This document shows positions 22,036 through 32,884 of a stretch of DNA of 64,000 nucleotides, one piece after another. The notes beneath the pieces are model-generated. The model saw nothing but the letters and a program-made list of their open reading frames with translations. It was not told where the DNA came from and searched no databases. A program made the position numbers and the translations under genes. Source of the DNA: Closterium sp. NIES-65 (lineage: Eukaryota; Streptophyta; Zygnematophyceae; Desmidiales; Closteriaceae). Position 1 is the first letter of the stretch. The number at the start of each line of letters is the position of its first letter. The stretch lies in assembly GCA_948144175.1 (NCBI GenBank), contig CANXME010001453.1:496001-560000 (forward strand), read 5' to 3'.

Positions 22036-22315
22036 GATTGCACACGCAGACTCATGAGCAATCGTGAAGATCCGCGAACTTACCGAAACTCAGGAACTTT
22101 CATGCGCTTTCACGGAAACTCATGAACATTCATGAACATTCATGAAATGCACCCACACACAAAAATGCATGTAACTTATGAACCGCTAAGGCGATTCACA
22201 AACCGTAAACGCACAAATGTAAAGCACGCAAAGGCGCTCCTCACACTCCACAAATTACCTTAAAACAACAACTCTCATTTTCTTTTATCGTCGGCGAATA
22301 GGCGGAATGTTGACA
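22036..22315 (-). repeat. 3' LTR of element G1, right part
   Basis: Resumes the long LTR interrupted by B. It has several short CATGAA/TCATGA repeats, as in the other G LTR at 31340-31480. It ends at GTTGACA, i.e. TGTCAAC at the LTR start in element sense. Beyond it (22340-22352) is a CCCCCTC run, which is a GAGGGGG polypurine tract in element sense. Confidence 0.65.
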
Positions 22316-22556
22316 TGCAAGCCACATTTTGCACTCAAGAAACTCCCCCTCAACCTGCCGACTATTCGAATCCACAACCATCATCAATGGATCCGACAAT
22401 TCTCTTCACTTCTTCCATCATTGGCATAGGAACGATATCATCCTCGCCAAACTGCTCCCCATCGACCGGCCTCACCTTGTTGCCGATCCCAACTCCAGTT
22501 TTTTGGGAAGGCACTCCTATTTTTCCCCACAATCACAGCTTGCTTCAAAATCGGCT

Positions 22557-22967
22557 TCACTTGGATTCTCCTTTCACTTTAAACTCATCAGTTACAAAGC
22601 TTGCAAAGTTCCGCAACATTGTCTTCTCCTTAGCAGCTTCAACCCTTGGTGGCACCATCCCATGAAGTTTCTGCTGCTTACGAGTGTCATCCTTGTGCAC
22701 TCCCTTTTCCTTGTGCACAGCATCGACCTTGCCGTTACTCCCCCTAGTCCCAGCACCATTCTTCTCATCAGCCGCTGCTGCATTTCTCTTTTCAGCCGTT
22801 GCAAGTCGAGCCTTAACCTTGTGCAACTCTTGCACAAGCTTCTCCACGGTAACTTTCAGCTCCTTCACTTCCGCTGAAGCACTTGCAACACACTTCCCTT
22901 TGCAACCGCAGCTCCCATTCTCCTTTTCAAGTACCATCTCATGCCATGGCACACGGGAACATGCCAC
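22557..22967 (-). CDS. Coiled-coil, Lys/Glu-rich reading frame of G1 (136 aa)
   Basis: Not recognised as a known domain. The predicted protein has a heptad-like stretch (VKELKVTVEKLVQELHKVK, then ARLATAEKRNA) followed by a basic region rich in KGVHKDD and KQQKLHGM. It overlaps the end of the gag-protease frame (22865) by about 100 bp in another frame. It could be a frameshifted remnant or a separate product; it lies where pre-integrase and integrase would be in a complete element. Confidence 0.35.
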   Translation of the reverse strand: MACSRVPWHEMVLEKENGSCGCKGKCVASASAEVKELKVTVEKLVQELHKVKARLATAEKRNAAAADEKNGAGTRGSNGKVDAVHKEKGVHKDDTRKQQKLHGMVPPRVEAAKEKTMLRNFASFVTDEFKVKGESK

Positions 22968-23776
22968 AACCCATTGTGCAGGTCCATGACTTCATGCAAG
23001 TCCCACAACACTCGATCACCAAGACTTCCCTTGAACGTTTCAGCTCCATTGGTGGCCGTGCACACACCTGCAAGTCCCATTTTTCTCAAGGAAATCAGGT
23101 TCCCCTTTAGCTCCGGCACCAAGAGCACGTCCTCCAAAACTATCGGCTTCCCATAAGTTCCTTTGAAGGCTGCCTTGCCGACTCCAAGCACATTCATCTT
23201 GTAACTGCATCCTGAGTTCATCTCAGTGATGCTCGTCTTCCCAACCTTGTCTAGCAGGTCCGCCCTTGGGGTCATGTGATAAGCCGCTCTGGAGTCAAGA
23301 ATCCATGTGTTGAGAGGATGAGGCACTGCTCCCTCCTTGGCAGGTGCATTCTCACTCCCCTCGTTCCCTTGCACGTGGAAAAACTGTCCCGGTGCTCTCT
23401 CCCAATCATCTCCCTCGTCACTTGCGGTCTCTGCTACATACCCAACTCCATGAGGTTGGTTCCTATCTCCGTCATTGTCTCCTTGTCCGGGGGTCCACCA
23501 TTTCAGACGTTTCCAGCACTTCACCCAAGTGTGCCCCGGCTTCTTGCAGTACCAACAAGCTCCCTTGAGCTTGTGGTAGTCATCACGATCATCCTCGGTA
23601 TCATCATCTTCTTCTTCACCACACTTGTTGCTCGGCTTCTTATCATCACGCCTGCTTCTATAACGCCCGCGCTCACCTTCATCCCGACCTTTTCCCTTAC
23701 GCCATCCGCTGCCTTGCACCCCGTAGCCACCGTCACCATCGTCACCGTGACTCAGCTGCCTCCTCCAAAAGTCTTC
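22865..23776 (-). pseudogene. G1 nucleocapsid and protease segment, after an in-frame UAG
   Basis: Same frame as the gag segment upstream, separated by one TAG (23777-23779). It contains the canonical knuckle CWYCKKPGHTWVKC (CX2CX4HX4C) preceded by a basic Asp/Glu/Lys tract. The protease-like motif WILDSRAAYHMTP has Arg in place of the Gly in the usual DSGA, so protease activity is doubtful. It ends within what should be the GAG-pre-integrase region (LWHVPVCHGM). In-frame Met at 23719. Confidence 0.6.
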
Positions 23777-24448
23777 CTACAAGATCTTGGTTCGCACCCA
23801 CTCAAGCGTCCATGATTCCTGGTTTTGATGCAGGCTTAACCCACTTGTGAACGGCATCCAAGTCCCGGGTAGCAGCGAGAACATTCGTAGGCGCTTCGTC
23901 TTCTCCGGGTAGGTAATGCCCGCAATTTGGAGCTTAGCGTATAGCCTCCTCATCTTCTCAAGGGCCAGCTGAATCGGCTCCCCTTCACTCAGGCGCAATG
24001 AAGCCAACTCACGCTCCAACGTGAGCGTAGCAACCACCGAGGTTGGGGCGTGCAGCTCCTTCAGTACTTTCCAAGCTCGTGGCCCATTATCAGCTTCCCC
24101 CAGCAGATGCATCACATGTGCTCTCTGGTTGAGCTCCAACGTCTGCGATAGGAGGCAGTATCCGGCTGATGCACGCTCGTCCCACTCCCCTTGCAGGACT
24201 GGGTCGGTCGGCCTCTCCTCCTCGCCAATCATTATCTTCAACAACCCAACTTGACGGAAGTACAGCTGCATTTTCCACACCCAATCGTCGTACCCATTGC
24301 CGTAGAACTTGTCGACGGTGAAGTTCTTAAGCACCTCTCTCAATAGTGAGCCTTGGCTGGTCCGCACTCCCCTTGGTGCTAAACCTCGAGTATCTTGGCT
24401 TCCACTATTAGCACGTGCAAGTGAACCTTCCGTTCCGCCCGACTCCAT
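23777..24448 (-). CDS. Copia-type Gag of element G1 (223 aa, UBN2-like)
   Basis: Recognisable copia gag: FYGNGYDDWVWKMQLYF near the start, then W-D-E-R-A...LS..L, WKVLKELHAPTS and LEREL/LRLSEGEPIQ, in the order of plant copia gag (UBN2) domains. The start is 36 bp inside the primer site. The frame ends at a single TAG exactly where the basic nucleocapsid segment begins; beyond the stop the frame is open to 22865. Confidence 0.75.
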   Translation of the reverse strand: MESGGTEGSLARANSGSQDTRGLAPRGVRTSQGSLLREVLKNFTVDKFYGNGYDDWVWKMQLYFRQVGLLKIMIGEEERPTDPVLQGEWDERASAGYCLLSQTLELNQRAHVMHLLGEADNGPRAWKVLKELHAPTSVVATLTLERELASLRLSEGEPIQLALEKMRRLYAKLQIAGITYPEKTKRLRMFSLLPGTWMPFTSGLSLHQNQESWTLEWVRTKIL

Positions 24449-24483
24449 GGTGTTCTAACGGCAAGAAGTCAAAAAAGGACTAA

Positions 24484-24502
24484 GAACCAGCTCTGATACC
24501 AC
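24484..24502 (-). promoter_or_regulatory. Primer binding site of G1 (tRNA-iMet)
   Basis: Plus strand CTCTGATACCA, i.e. TGGTATCAGAG in element sense: the canonical plant copia primer site, next to the 5' LTR that starts TGTTGAC at 24503. Confidence 0.85.
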
Positions 24503-25331
24503 ATGTTGACTACTAATTGGGACCTAGAAGCTCTAAGCACACCTTTAATCAACGCTAGATAGTCCTCACGGGGTCACCTCCAAGGGTCCTTGGGTGCCTG
24601 GTAGAACCAGCCCCTATCCAAGGGTCCGTGTTTGTTGAAGGACTTTTCAAGCGTAAAAACAATCGTGTGCACTGGAGCACTCCCAAGCACAATTGCGAAA
24701 GCAATAACGACTGATTGGCTGGTATGCAGAAATTTCTCCTCGCGTCAATACGTTGATAGAGAAAATGTTCACTCCAAAAAGTTGATTACAATGAAACACA
24801 AGCACATATTTATAGAACTACTAATGCACGAGCAAAGCAAACACAAGGCAAGCATTTAACAGTTATAAAACTGTAATATAAGACTTCGCCATGTTGTCTT
24901 GGAAAAACGTTGTCAAACTTCAGCTGCATTTGGCTTGATCCGCTTTATTGGAAAAACCGTTTCAAATGGCACTTCATCCAAACGCCCCTGCTGACTCCCC
25001 TCGCGAGCACTCATGAATTCCCGTTAACAATCATGAAGCCTCCTGTGAGAAAACCGTTTTCCTGTTGCAAAACGGAATTTACCGTTTTGTACCCGCTAGG
25101 CGCGCGACTTTCCAGTGAAGTATCTTGTTCGCCACGTCACAAAAGTCAAAGCTCGAGATTCAGTTATTCAACTGAAATCTCGATTCAATCCTGAGCACCC
25201 TTCAGGATTCCTCGGCACCCCCCGAAAACCAAGCGCACCCCTCCACGCGCGTAATCATGCACGACCGAATTTTCGGTCGTGCTGTACAGCGCACGAACGT
25301 GCGCTGTACTGCTCAAGGGCAGGGCAATCAT
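24503..25331 (-). repeat. 5' LTR of element G1, truncated by element E
   Basis: Starts TGTTGACTAC and matches the other G LTRs at 30394 onward and 31652 onward (shared TAGTCCTCACGGGGTCACCT-like block and ATCCAAGGGTCCGTG). From 25099 it matches positions 1-235. It is cut at 25331 by the LTR of element E, and the remaining right part was lost together with the 5' half of E. Confidence 0.75.
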
Positions 25332-25460
25332 TGTGAGAATGAAACGAGGAATGATTGAACTGAGCAGCATGAGAAGTACAAGTACCAAACCCTAAAGTGT
25401 TGTACCCCATATGAGCTACCCCACTACAGCCTAAATAGACTATAGTGTATGAGTTTGACA
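25332..25460 (-). repeat. 3' LTR of element E (129 bp)
   Basis: Plus strand TGTGAGAATG...GTTTGACA. It aligns with the LTRs of A-D (conserved GTTGTACCCCATATGAGCTA region and AAACCCTAAA telo-box). Its partner is missing. Confidence 0.85.
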
Positions 25461-25670
25461 CACCCCCATAGGCAAAGTGGGGGAGAGCAAGGGGTCACAA
25501 CACCAGTCAAGCAAAGGAAGGCAAAGCAAGCTCAGGGTGGATCACAACGTCACCACACATTCTGAGCACAAGTTCAAGGCCACAAGGCCAGTTCACATGC
25601 AAGATTACATATATATAAGGCTAAACAAGCAAGAGCAGGTATATATATATATGTAACAGTACAAACAAGG

Positions 25671-28600
25671 TCAAGAAGTAAGCAAGAGAGGCAAGGTAGG
25701 CACAAGGCCTAGCTGAGTACAGAATCGCTGATGATCACAAGGCGCGAGTGCCTTGGTGATATCAGCAGTGTTGGCCTGAGAGGCCACGTAGGCAAGTCGC
25801 AGCTGACCACGCTGCTGTAGCTCACGAGCTAAGAAGTAGCGAAGAGCAATGTGCTTCGTTCTGTGCTCCAGTCTCTGCTCCTGTGCAGCCATGGCCCCTG
25901 CGTAGATCTCAGCCTCACAACTGGAGCCGAGAACAGAAGACAAGCGGGTAACCCGCCACGAAACAGAGCCGGAACTAAGGCTGAAGGTGTAACCCTATGA
26001 CGACCGCTGCGTAGCCTGGTCGTCAGCCCAAGAAGCGTCTGCGTGCCCAGTGAGGACCACTGGACTCTGCCCTCCAAGCACAAGCCCCATGCCCGACGTA
26101 CTGCACAAGTAGTGCAACACCCTCTTCGCTGCAGCCATGTGCTCCGATCTGTGTCTCCCAGGAGCAACATAGCATGCGAGAATGCTAAGAGGGTATGCAA
26201 GGTCAGGTCGTGTGCAGGTCATCAGGTACATGAGGCAGCCAACAAGCTCTGGGTACGGGCCACTTGACTCTACAGACTCATCCGAAGGTAGAGCTGAGAG
26301 CGAGTGGCGAGTAGACAGAGGAGTGGCCTGAGGCGAGGAGTACGTGAAGCCGAAGCACTGAAGGACCTGCTGCACCATGTGTGACTAAGTCAGGGTAATG
26401 GTGCGCTGTGCTCTGTCCCGGGTGATATGCAAGCCAAGGTAGCTGCGCAGTTCACCCAGGTCTGTGCACGTGTGTCTCTTTGGCAGCTCGGACTTCACGT
26501 GGGCGAGTCCAGCAGTGTCAGCTGTGGCAAAGACCAAGTCGTCGACGTACACGGGGATATAGAACGGCGGCAAAGATATGTCGGTGCGCAGAAACAGCGA
26601 CGGGTCGGCAGTAGAGAGAGCAAACCCAAGGGCCACAAGTGTAGTCCTCAGTGTGTCGTGCCACTCACGCGGTGCCTGGCAGAGACTGTAGACTGGCCGC
26701 CGGAGGCTCCACTGGGTGCCAGGAGGAAAAGTCCCCAGTGAAGCCTAGTGGGCGGCGCAGCCAGATCTCCTCGTGCAGGCTGCCCTGCAAGAAAGCAGTG
26801 CTGAAGTCAAGAGAGTGCAGCTCGTAGTCACGGTGAGCAGCTATGTGCAGCAGTACCCGAAGAGTGGTCATCTTCGGGGTGGGAGAGAAGGTCTGAAAGT
26901 AGTCAACTCCCTGCCGCTGACTGAAGCCTCTAGCCACGTAACGCGCCTTGAAGACAGGCGGAGAACCCGGCGGCCGCTTCACCCTGAAAATCCACATGCC
27001 ACTGACGATGTTCGCCCCAGGCGGGGGAACCTTGTCAACGTAGGTGCCTGTGGACTTCCAGGAAGCCATCTCTGCGTCCATAGCTGCCTGCCACTGAGAG
27101 GAGTAGGGACCCTCTATCGCCTCCGCGTAAGAGCGCGGAGTCGGGATGTCAAGTGCATCCGGGTCTCCCTCAGGGGTAAGCCATACGGACACGAGATGAG
27201 GTGAAGCAGCAGCCAAACACTGGAACTCCTCCTGCCTGTCCTCAAGGACGTCCGTGCCAAGTTCACACTCACCCCCGACGGACGGAGGACAGACAGACTC
27301 AGACTCAGCGACAAGACTAGCAGCGTAGTCTAGACGACAGCGAGCAGCAAAGTCGACGAGCTCAGCAACTAGGGCAGACGCAGCAGTGGACTCAAAGGAA
27401 GGGTCAGTGACAACAGTAGCAAGGAGACGCGTGACAGTCGGACTGGCAGCATGAAGAGAGTCTGACTCCGGGTCGGCAAGAGCAGGAAGAGAGGACTCAG
27501 GAGGAGAAGGTAAAGGGGCACGCAGAGGAGCAGTGGACGGACGCAGAGACATCGGGTGCGTGCCAGGGACAGGAGGAGGACGCTGACGCGAACCACGACC
27601 ACTAGCGCGAGCAGCACGGACAGGCGACGTAGGGCAAGACGCAGGCTCACGACGCTCAGCAAGACCTCCAGTAGGACCAATGTAGGGAGAAGGAGCAGGC
27701 AGTGGGGAGGTCGGCTATAACTGTAACTACGACGGGGTAGGCTGTGGACACTCTAAGTGAGGAGGAGGACCAGTAGAAGGCGGGAGACCAAGAACCTGCT
27801 CAAGGAGCAGAACGAAGTACGGCCGAGGCCGCGCAGCGACTCCAGACACAGCAGGGACAGCACCAATATCCCCAGTGGCAGCACCAGCGCCAACAGCACC
27901 GCCAGCTCCAGCACCCCTTGCAGCTCTACTAGCTCCAGGACCTCCAGCAGCACCAGTAGCACCCCCAGCAGGACCGACTCCAGACCGCCGTCAGCACCCT
28001 CAGCGCCAACACCCTCAGCAGCTCCAGCTCCAGTCGGACCACGAGAAGACGCAGTGGCCCCAGCTCCAGTAGTACCCGCAGGCCCAGCAGCTCTAGTACT
28101 CCCAGTACGAGCACCTCCGGGACCCGTGGTACCAGCACCCTCAGTAGCCGAAGAACCTCCAGCTCCAGCAGCACGCCTCCAGCGCCGGGCAAACCACTCA
28201 CGCACCTCCTGTGGAAAGAGTGGCTCCCGTCGAGATGGAGCACCCGGAGAACCTCCAGGTCCAGCATCGCCAGACGCCACACGAGTAGGCTCAGCTCCCG
28301 CAGGCTCCACACCTCAAGGCTCAGCACCTCCAGGCGGAGCACCCCCAGGCTCAGCACCCCCAGTCGTAGCACCCCCAGGCTCAGCACCCCCAGCAGCACC
28401 AGAGTCACCAGCCACCTCAGTAGGCTTGACTGCGTCTACCTGGGACACACCTAAAGGGGCAGGACCCTGAGGGGGAAGGGGGTCTACCGGGGGGGACCTG
28501 TCACGAGGAAGAGCGGTGGCGGGGGAGGGACGGAGTGCGGTAGGGGAAGAGGCGGAAGTAGGGCACCGACTCGTCAAACGTGACGTCCTGGGAGGACAGA

Positions 28601-30055
28601 ACACGGCGAGAGGTGGGTTGGTAGAACTGCAACCCTGGTGCGTCAGGGGGGAAGCCAAGGAAGACGCAGGGAGCACCACGAGGGGACAGCTTGTCCGCAG
28701 ACAAGTCGCGGACAAACGCCCGAGATCCCCAGACACGGAACGCAGACGCATCGCCAACCTTCCCCGTCCACAGCAAAGCTGGGGAGGCCTCCGTCAAGGA
28801 GACCCTGGGCTGAAGGTTGATCTGATGCGCCGCGTACCTGACCGCAAACGGCCACAGAAAATGGGGGGCAGCCTCATGCATCATGGACGTACGGGCGACG
28901 TCCATGACCATGCCAATGCGGCGTTCAGCAATCCCATTTTGCTGTGGAGAGTCCGGAAGCGTGAAGGTCTGGCGGATGCCTCGTGCACGACAGTAGGCTC
29001 GCAGAAGGCCAGAGGAGAACTCCCTGCCTCTGTCAGAGTGCGGACGCAGAACAGGAAAGTCCAAGCCGAAACTCTTCCTGAGCTGGAGACGAGCTGTGCG
29101 GATCCAGTCGATCAACACCTCAGTGACATCACCCTTGCTGTGCAAGGGGAAGTCTGTGGTGTAACGCGAGTAGTCGTCAACCACCATCAGGAAGTAGCGC
29201 TCGTGACCCTGTCCACGGACGCGGGCTGGGCCCCACACGTCCATGTGAAGCGTGTGCAGCGGGGCCTCTGTCGGAGGAAACTCGGAGGAGTGAGGGGCAG
29301 CATGCTGCCGCCCCTCGACACAGGGGACATAGGTAGGGGCGGGCCCCGGAGGAAGGGGAGGGAGGGACCGGGGAAGACCAGAGACAAGGACACGAGAGGC
29401 CATGCCTCGGAGACGAGGCAGGGAGGGGTGACCAAGGCGGTAGTGCCAGAGGAGAGTCTCGTGAGACAGGAGGCAACACGAGCAGGGGGCAGAATCAGGA
29501 CCAGACCTGGACGCTGCAGCAAACACCTGACCCGACGCAGCTGCCTGACCAGACGCAGTGACTAGAGGAGACTCAGTGGTCAGTGTGTACAGGCTCGACC
29601 CCGGCCAACGTGTAAACGTGGCCAAGTGTCGGCCCGTCCGAGCGTCCATGCAATGGGTCACTCGCTGGCTAGGAGGAGTGAACTGGTGAACCCCCGCATC
29701 CTGTAGGTCAGCACCACTCACCAACTTCGTAGAGAACGAGGGGAGGTAAAGACCAGAGAGGATGCGAGAGGGGGCCGCCGGACACGGGAGGGCAGTGGAG
29801 AAGTGTGCAAGGACATGACCCCCAGAGGGGTCTGCCAGAGAGACTGCAACGGGCCGACTGAGCGGCGTGAGTGTGGTGCGGTCTCGAAAGAAGGAGCGGG
29901 AAGCCCCTGAGTTAAGGGTGAAGGTGTGGGAGGCCGGATCCGACGCAGTACCGGAGAGAGCAGACTCACCAGCACCTGAGGAAGCAGACGCACTAGCACC
30001 TAGAGCAGCAGCCTCACCAGTACCTAGAGCAGTAGTACCAATGCCCGGTTCGGGA
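25671..30055 (-). pseudogene. Element E pol relic
   Basis: Segments: RNase H 25671-25943; RT 25995-27552 in several frames, with VYVDDLVFA intact; linker 27753-28410; protease to integrase in one long open stretch below 30050. The last carries DSGA-like NSGAS (Asp to Asn), [20 protein letters not shown], a second Asp in PHSDRGREF and NGIAERR. RNase H has lost about 34 residues, including the YVDNKAM aspartate block: AAQE is joined directly to QRLEHRTKH. Confidence 0.85.
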
Positions 30056-30393
30056 AATAAGCATAAGACGAGCATGAGACAAAACATAAATAAGCAAGAT
30101 AATGCATGTATGGGTAAGCGTGGCCACTGTACTCTCACATTCGTCCTAAGAAGTTCCACCCTCACAGCACGCGTGCGGTATCTACAATGGTCAAAAAGTA
30201 GCGGCTGCCCGAAAGGAAAGGGCCCTCGTAGGGTCCACCTCATCCATGTGCACAAGTGCAAGTGGGGTCTTGGCTGGTCCTGTGCTGTTGCTGAAGGGGA
30301 ATATGGAGAACTTCGTTTCAAGGCATGTAGGGCAGCTCCCAAACTCCTTCGCTACACCATTCACCTCGAACCCCTTCAAGCACCCATCCTTCC
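30056..30393 (-). pseudogene. Element G2 relic: GAG-pre-integrase fragment
   Basis: The open stretch 30191-30379 encodes VAKEFGSCPTCLETKF and LALVHMDEVDPT, matching the L element at 57317-57480 (SCPTCLETKL, LALVHMDVVGPT). These are the CxxC end of the pre-integrase finger and the first integrase Asp. It is flanked on the left by the broken end of E and on the right directly by a G-type LTR, so gag and protease are deleted. Confidence 0.65.
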
Positions 30394-31580
30394 GTTGACT
30401 CTAAATACTATGCGGAAGCGAGTAACCCGAGACTACAAACACAGGTTTGGCAGCACTTAACTTCACTTGTGACCCTCTGAGTGTGACAACATGTCACGTC
30501 ATAGCCAAGGGCGTAGAAAAACAAGTGAGTATTTATGCTCAAATTTGCTTGTAGAGTGTGTAATATGGTCGAGCAGAGTTTTTGCAGCACCACGTTGTGT
30601 TTCTACTCTCGTCAATACGTAGTAGTAGAACGTAAGCTTGGGAAACACAAAAGCATCGTTGTTGACTCAAGCAAGTACAGAAAAGCTCACAAAGGAAACA
30701 CACAAGGTAGTTGTGTAACTCTCGTACAGGTCTTCGTTTTGCTGTCCTTGAAAACGGTTATAAAACTGCTCTTGAATTTGGCTTGATTTGCCTCTGTAGA
30801 ATAACTATATTTAAATTGCACTCTTGCCAAATTCCCTTGCTGACTCCCCTCGTGAACAGTCATGATTTCCCGTATACGATCATGAACGCTCGTGAGGCAT
30901 TACCATTTTCAGTTACAAAACGGACTTTACCGTTTGCACCTTTGTCGAAATAATGACGCAAATCAGCGCGAATTTCTGGCTAATTATCCTGCACGCCAAG
31001 TAAGCGCGAAATTCCATTAGTCAACTGAGATCTTGAGTGCCTTTCGTGCCCCTCATCACGACCGAGACATTTCTCGATCGTGCGAAAAAAAACAACCGCT
31101 GATGCGATCGTACGTTGTCCTGCACTTGACGGAGCGATCATGTCACTCCGTCGTGTAGCGATCGTGCGCACAGAGCACAAACAAAACAGTAGTGACACAT
31201 GCGTGGGCCCTGCTGGGCCACACGCGCATGTCCGGATCCCACGCACGGGTCCTGACTTTGTGCACTTTTTACTTGACTAGCGCGAAATGGTCAACGGGGC
31301 TGGTAAAAAACTCGAGCCCCACACCCAGCACACCCGACACTCACCACCAGCGCTCATGAAATGAGCTATCATGAAGCTCAAATCTTCAATAAGCACACAT
31401 GTTCGTCCATGAAAACATTTAAGGTACATGAGCCGACATGAACGTTCATGACTCGTCATGATCTATAATGACCGGTCATGAACCCACAACAAAACCACAC
31501 CAAACAAAATGAAAAAAATGAATGCGCATAGAACACACACACAATGCATGATGCTATGCAGGCAGATGGTTGACGTGTAG
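30394..31580 (-). repeat. Long G-type LTR, diverged copy
   Basis: Starts at TTGACTCTAAATACT and contains segments homologous to 24760-25331 and to 1-488: the TCGTGAACAGTCATGATTTC region, the hairpin at 31057-31082, and the GGTCCTGACTTTG region. It also has a run of TCATGA/CATGAA repeats (31340-31480). It ends near GTTGACG at about 31580. Divergence is high, so it is an old copy. Confidence 0.55.
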
Positions 31581-31651
31581 AAATAGTATTTTGCACCTAA
31601 CACCTTCACCATCTTCTAAGGCATAAGTAAGTTCACATGACATTGCCTTGT

Positions 31652-32880
31652 TGACAGCTATTTGGGACATGTAGGCTCTAAATACTCCTTTAAACCACAC
31701 TAGGTTGTCCCCACGGGGTCACCTCCAAGGGTTCTTGGGTGCCTGGGAGAACGAGCCCCTATCCAAGGGTCCGTGTTTTCAGAGGAAATTCCCAAAGTGC
31801 GAAAATAATCGTGTGTTCTAGTGCGTTCCCAAACTTCGTTGCGTAGCGTTGACGACGAAATAGGCTCGGGTGCAAAATAGCTCTTTAAGTCAATACATTG
31901 ATAGAGCAAGTTAACTCGTTAAAGGGATTCAGAAAAGAATTCCAGTAAAAATGTCGTTTATAATCAAGCACAAGCACACACATATATTTCGTCTAGTACA
32001 CAAGCAAAGGAAAATAGAAAAGCAGTTGTTTAACTGCATTCTTCAATCCCGCCATGCTGTCTAGAAAAAAACAGTTGCTCAACTCTTTGCTAATTTTGCT
32101 TGATTCCCCTCTTGAAAATACCTGTCTTCAACTTTCACAGAGGACAAATACGTTTGCTGACTCAAATGTGTGCACTCATGAATTCTTACGTAGCTTCAGT
32201 GTAGCACTAATATGTTCATGCATCCTCACACTTTTATAACAGTTTTTACCACTGAGAGAACGGAATAAGCAATTTTACCAGCGGCGAAATCATTCCGTAA
32301 TGCCGCGCGAGTTTCGCGAGAAATAGCCTGTCGCGTGAGTCAACGCGGAATGGAGTTTTTTAGCTCTAATTTCTGAGCACCCTTCGAAATCTCGCAGCAC
32401 CCACTCAAAACACACGCACACCCCTTAGGTGCGCAATCATGCATGACCAGACAAACTAGTCATGCTGGACAGCGCAAATGCGGAGATAACTGCTACAACG
32501 GGAGCTAGACTACGGGCTAGGCACGGGTGCTCGTGTGATCTCTGCGTTCGTTCGTTCCTTAGTCGTTTCTTTGTGCGCACACTACTTGCTAGTTCACAGG
32601 GAAAGTTGGCAAGAGTTCCATTAGTTAAAGTTGAGAATAATAGTACAATGAAGTTGGCAAGACTAGACAACACCAGAGCTAGCATGCAAGCAGGTCGACT
32701 GCCAGTGCAGCATGGTCGACCGCGTTCCAGCACGACTTGGTCGACCGCCCTCCAGCAGTGCAAAGTCGACGGCGTGCCAGCGTTGCTGGTTGACGGCGTG
32801 CCAGCGCTGCTCCCACAGAACAGCAGCGCACCTACTTCGCAGGTGCTCGCAGATGATTGGGGGGCTATGCCTCGTCACCG
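31652..32880 (-). repeat. G-type LTR, fourth copy, ending in segment X
   Basis: Begins TGTTGACAGC and shares the CCACGGGGTCACCTCCAAGG and CCCCTATCCAAGGGTCCGTG blocks with 24503-24640. No primer site lies on its left side. The hairpin arms 32441-32450 and 32456-32465 correspond to the first hairpin at 163-186. Its right end (32404-32880) is duplicated at 36358-36809. Confidence 0.6.
32404..32880 (+). repeat. Direct repeat X, left copy (about 475 bp)
   Basis: Matches 36358-36809 along its length with scattered differences (about 5%) and a small indel near 32785. The two copies flank the truncated element F. Each starts CTCAAAACACACGCACACC and ends near CCTCGTCACC. Confidence 0.85.
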
Positions 32881-32884
32881 TCGT

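Larger units (their letters stand above)
22316..24502 (-). mobile_element. Internal region of element G1: gag and protease only
   Basis: Only 2.2 kb separates the two long LTRs. It holds a primer site (24484-24502), gag with a canonical CCHC knuckle, a protease-like motif, a Lys/Glu-rich coiled-coil reading frame and a polypurine tract. No integrase, RT or RNase H sequence is present, so this copy is non-autonomous and would have depended on enzymes from a relative. Confidence 0.7.
25332..30055 (-). mobile_element. 5'-truncated copia element E
   Basis: A 129-bp 3' LTR (25332-25460) is followed by the family 3' untranslated block and by RNase H, RT, linker, integrase and protease in minus sense. 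It stops at 30055 inside the region just upstream of protease (PEPGIGTTALG), where unrelated G2 sequence begins. Gag, leader and 5' LTR are missing. It lies in the G1 LTR at the loop of an inverted repeat. Confidence 0.85.

Noticed and set aside
22315..22877. Plus-strand open frames over the G1 gag-protease region
   Set aside because: They are antisense to the recognisable gag/knuckle/coiled-coil coding and lack any domain.
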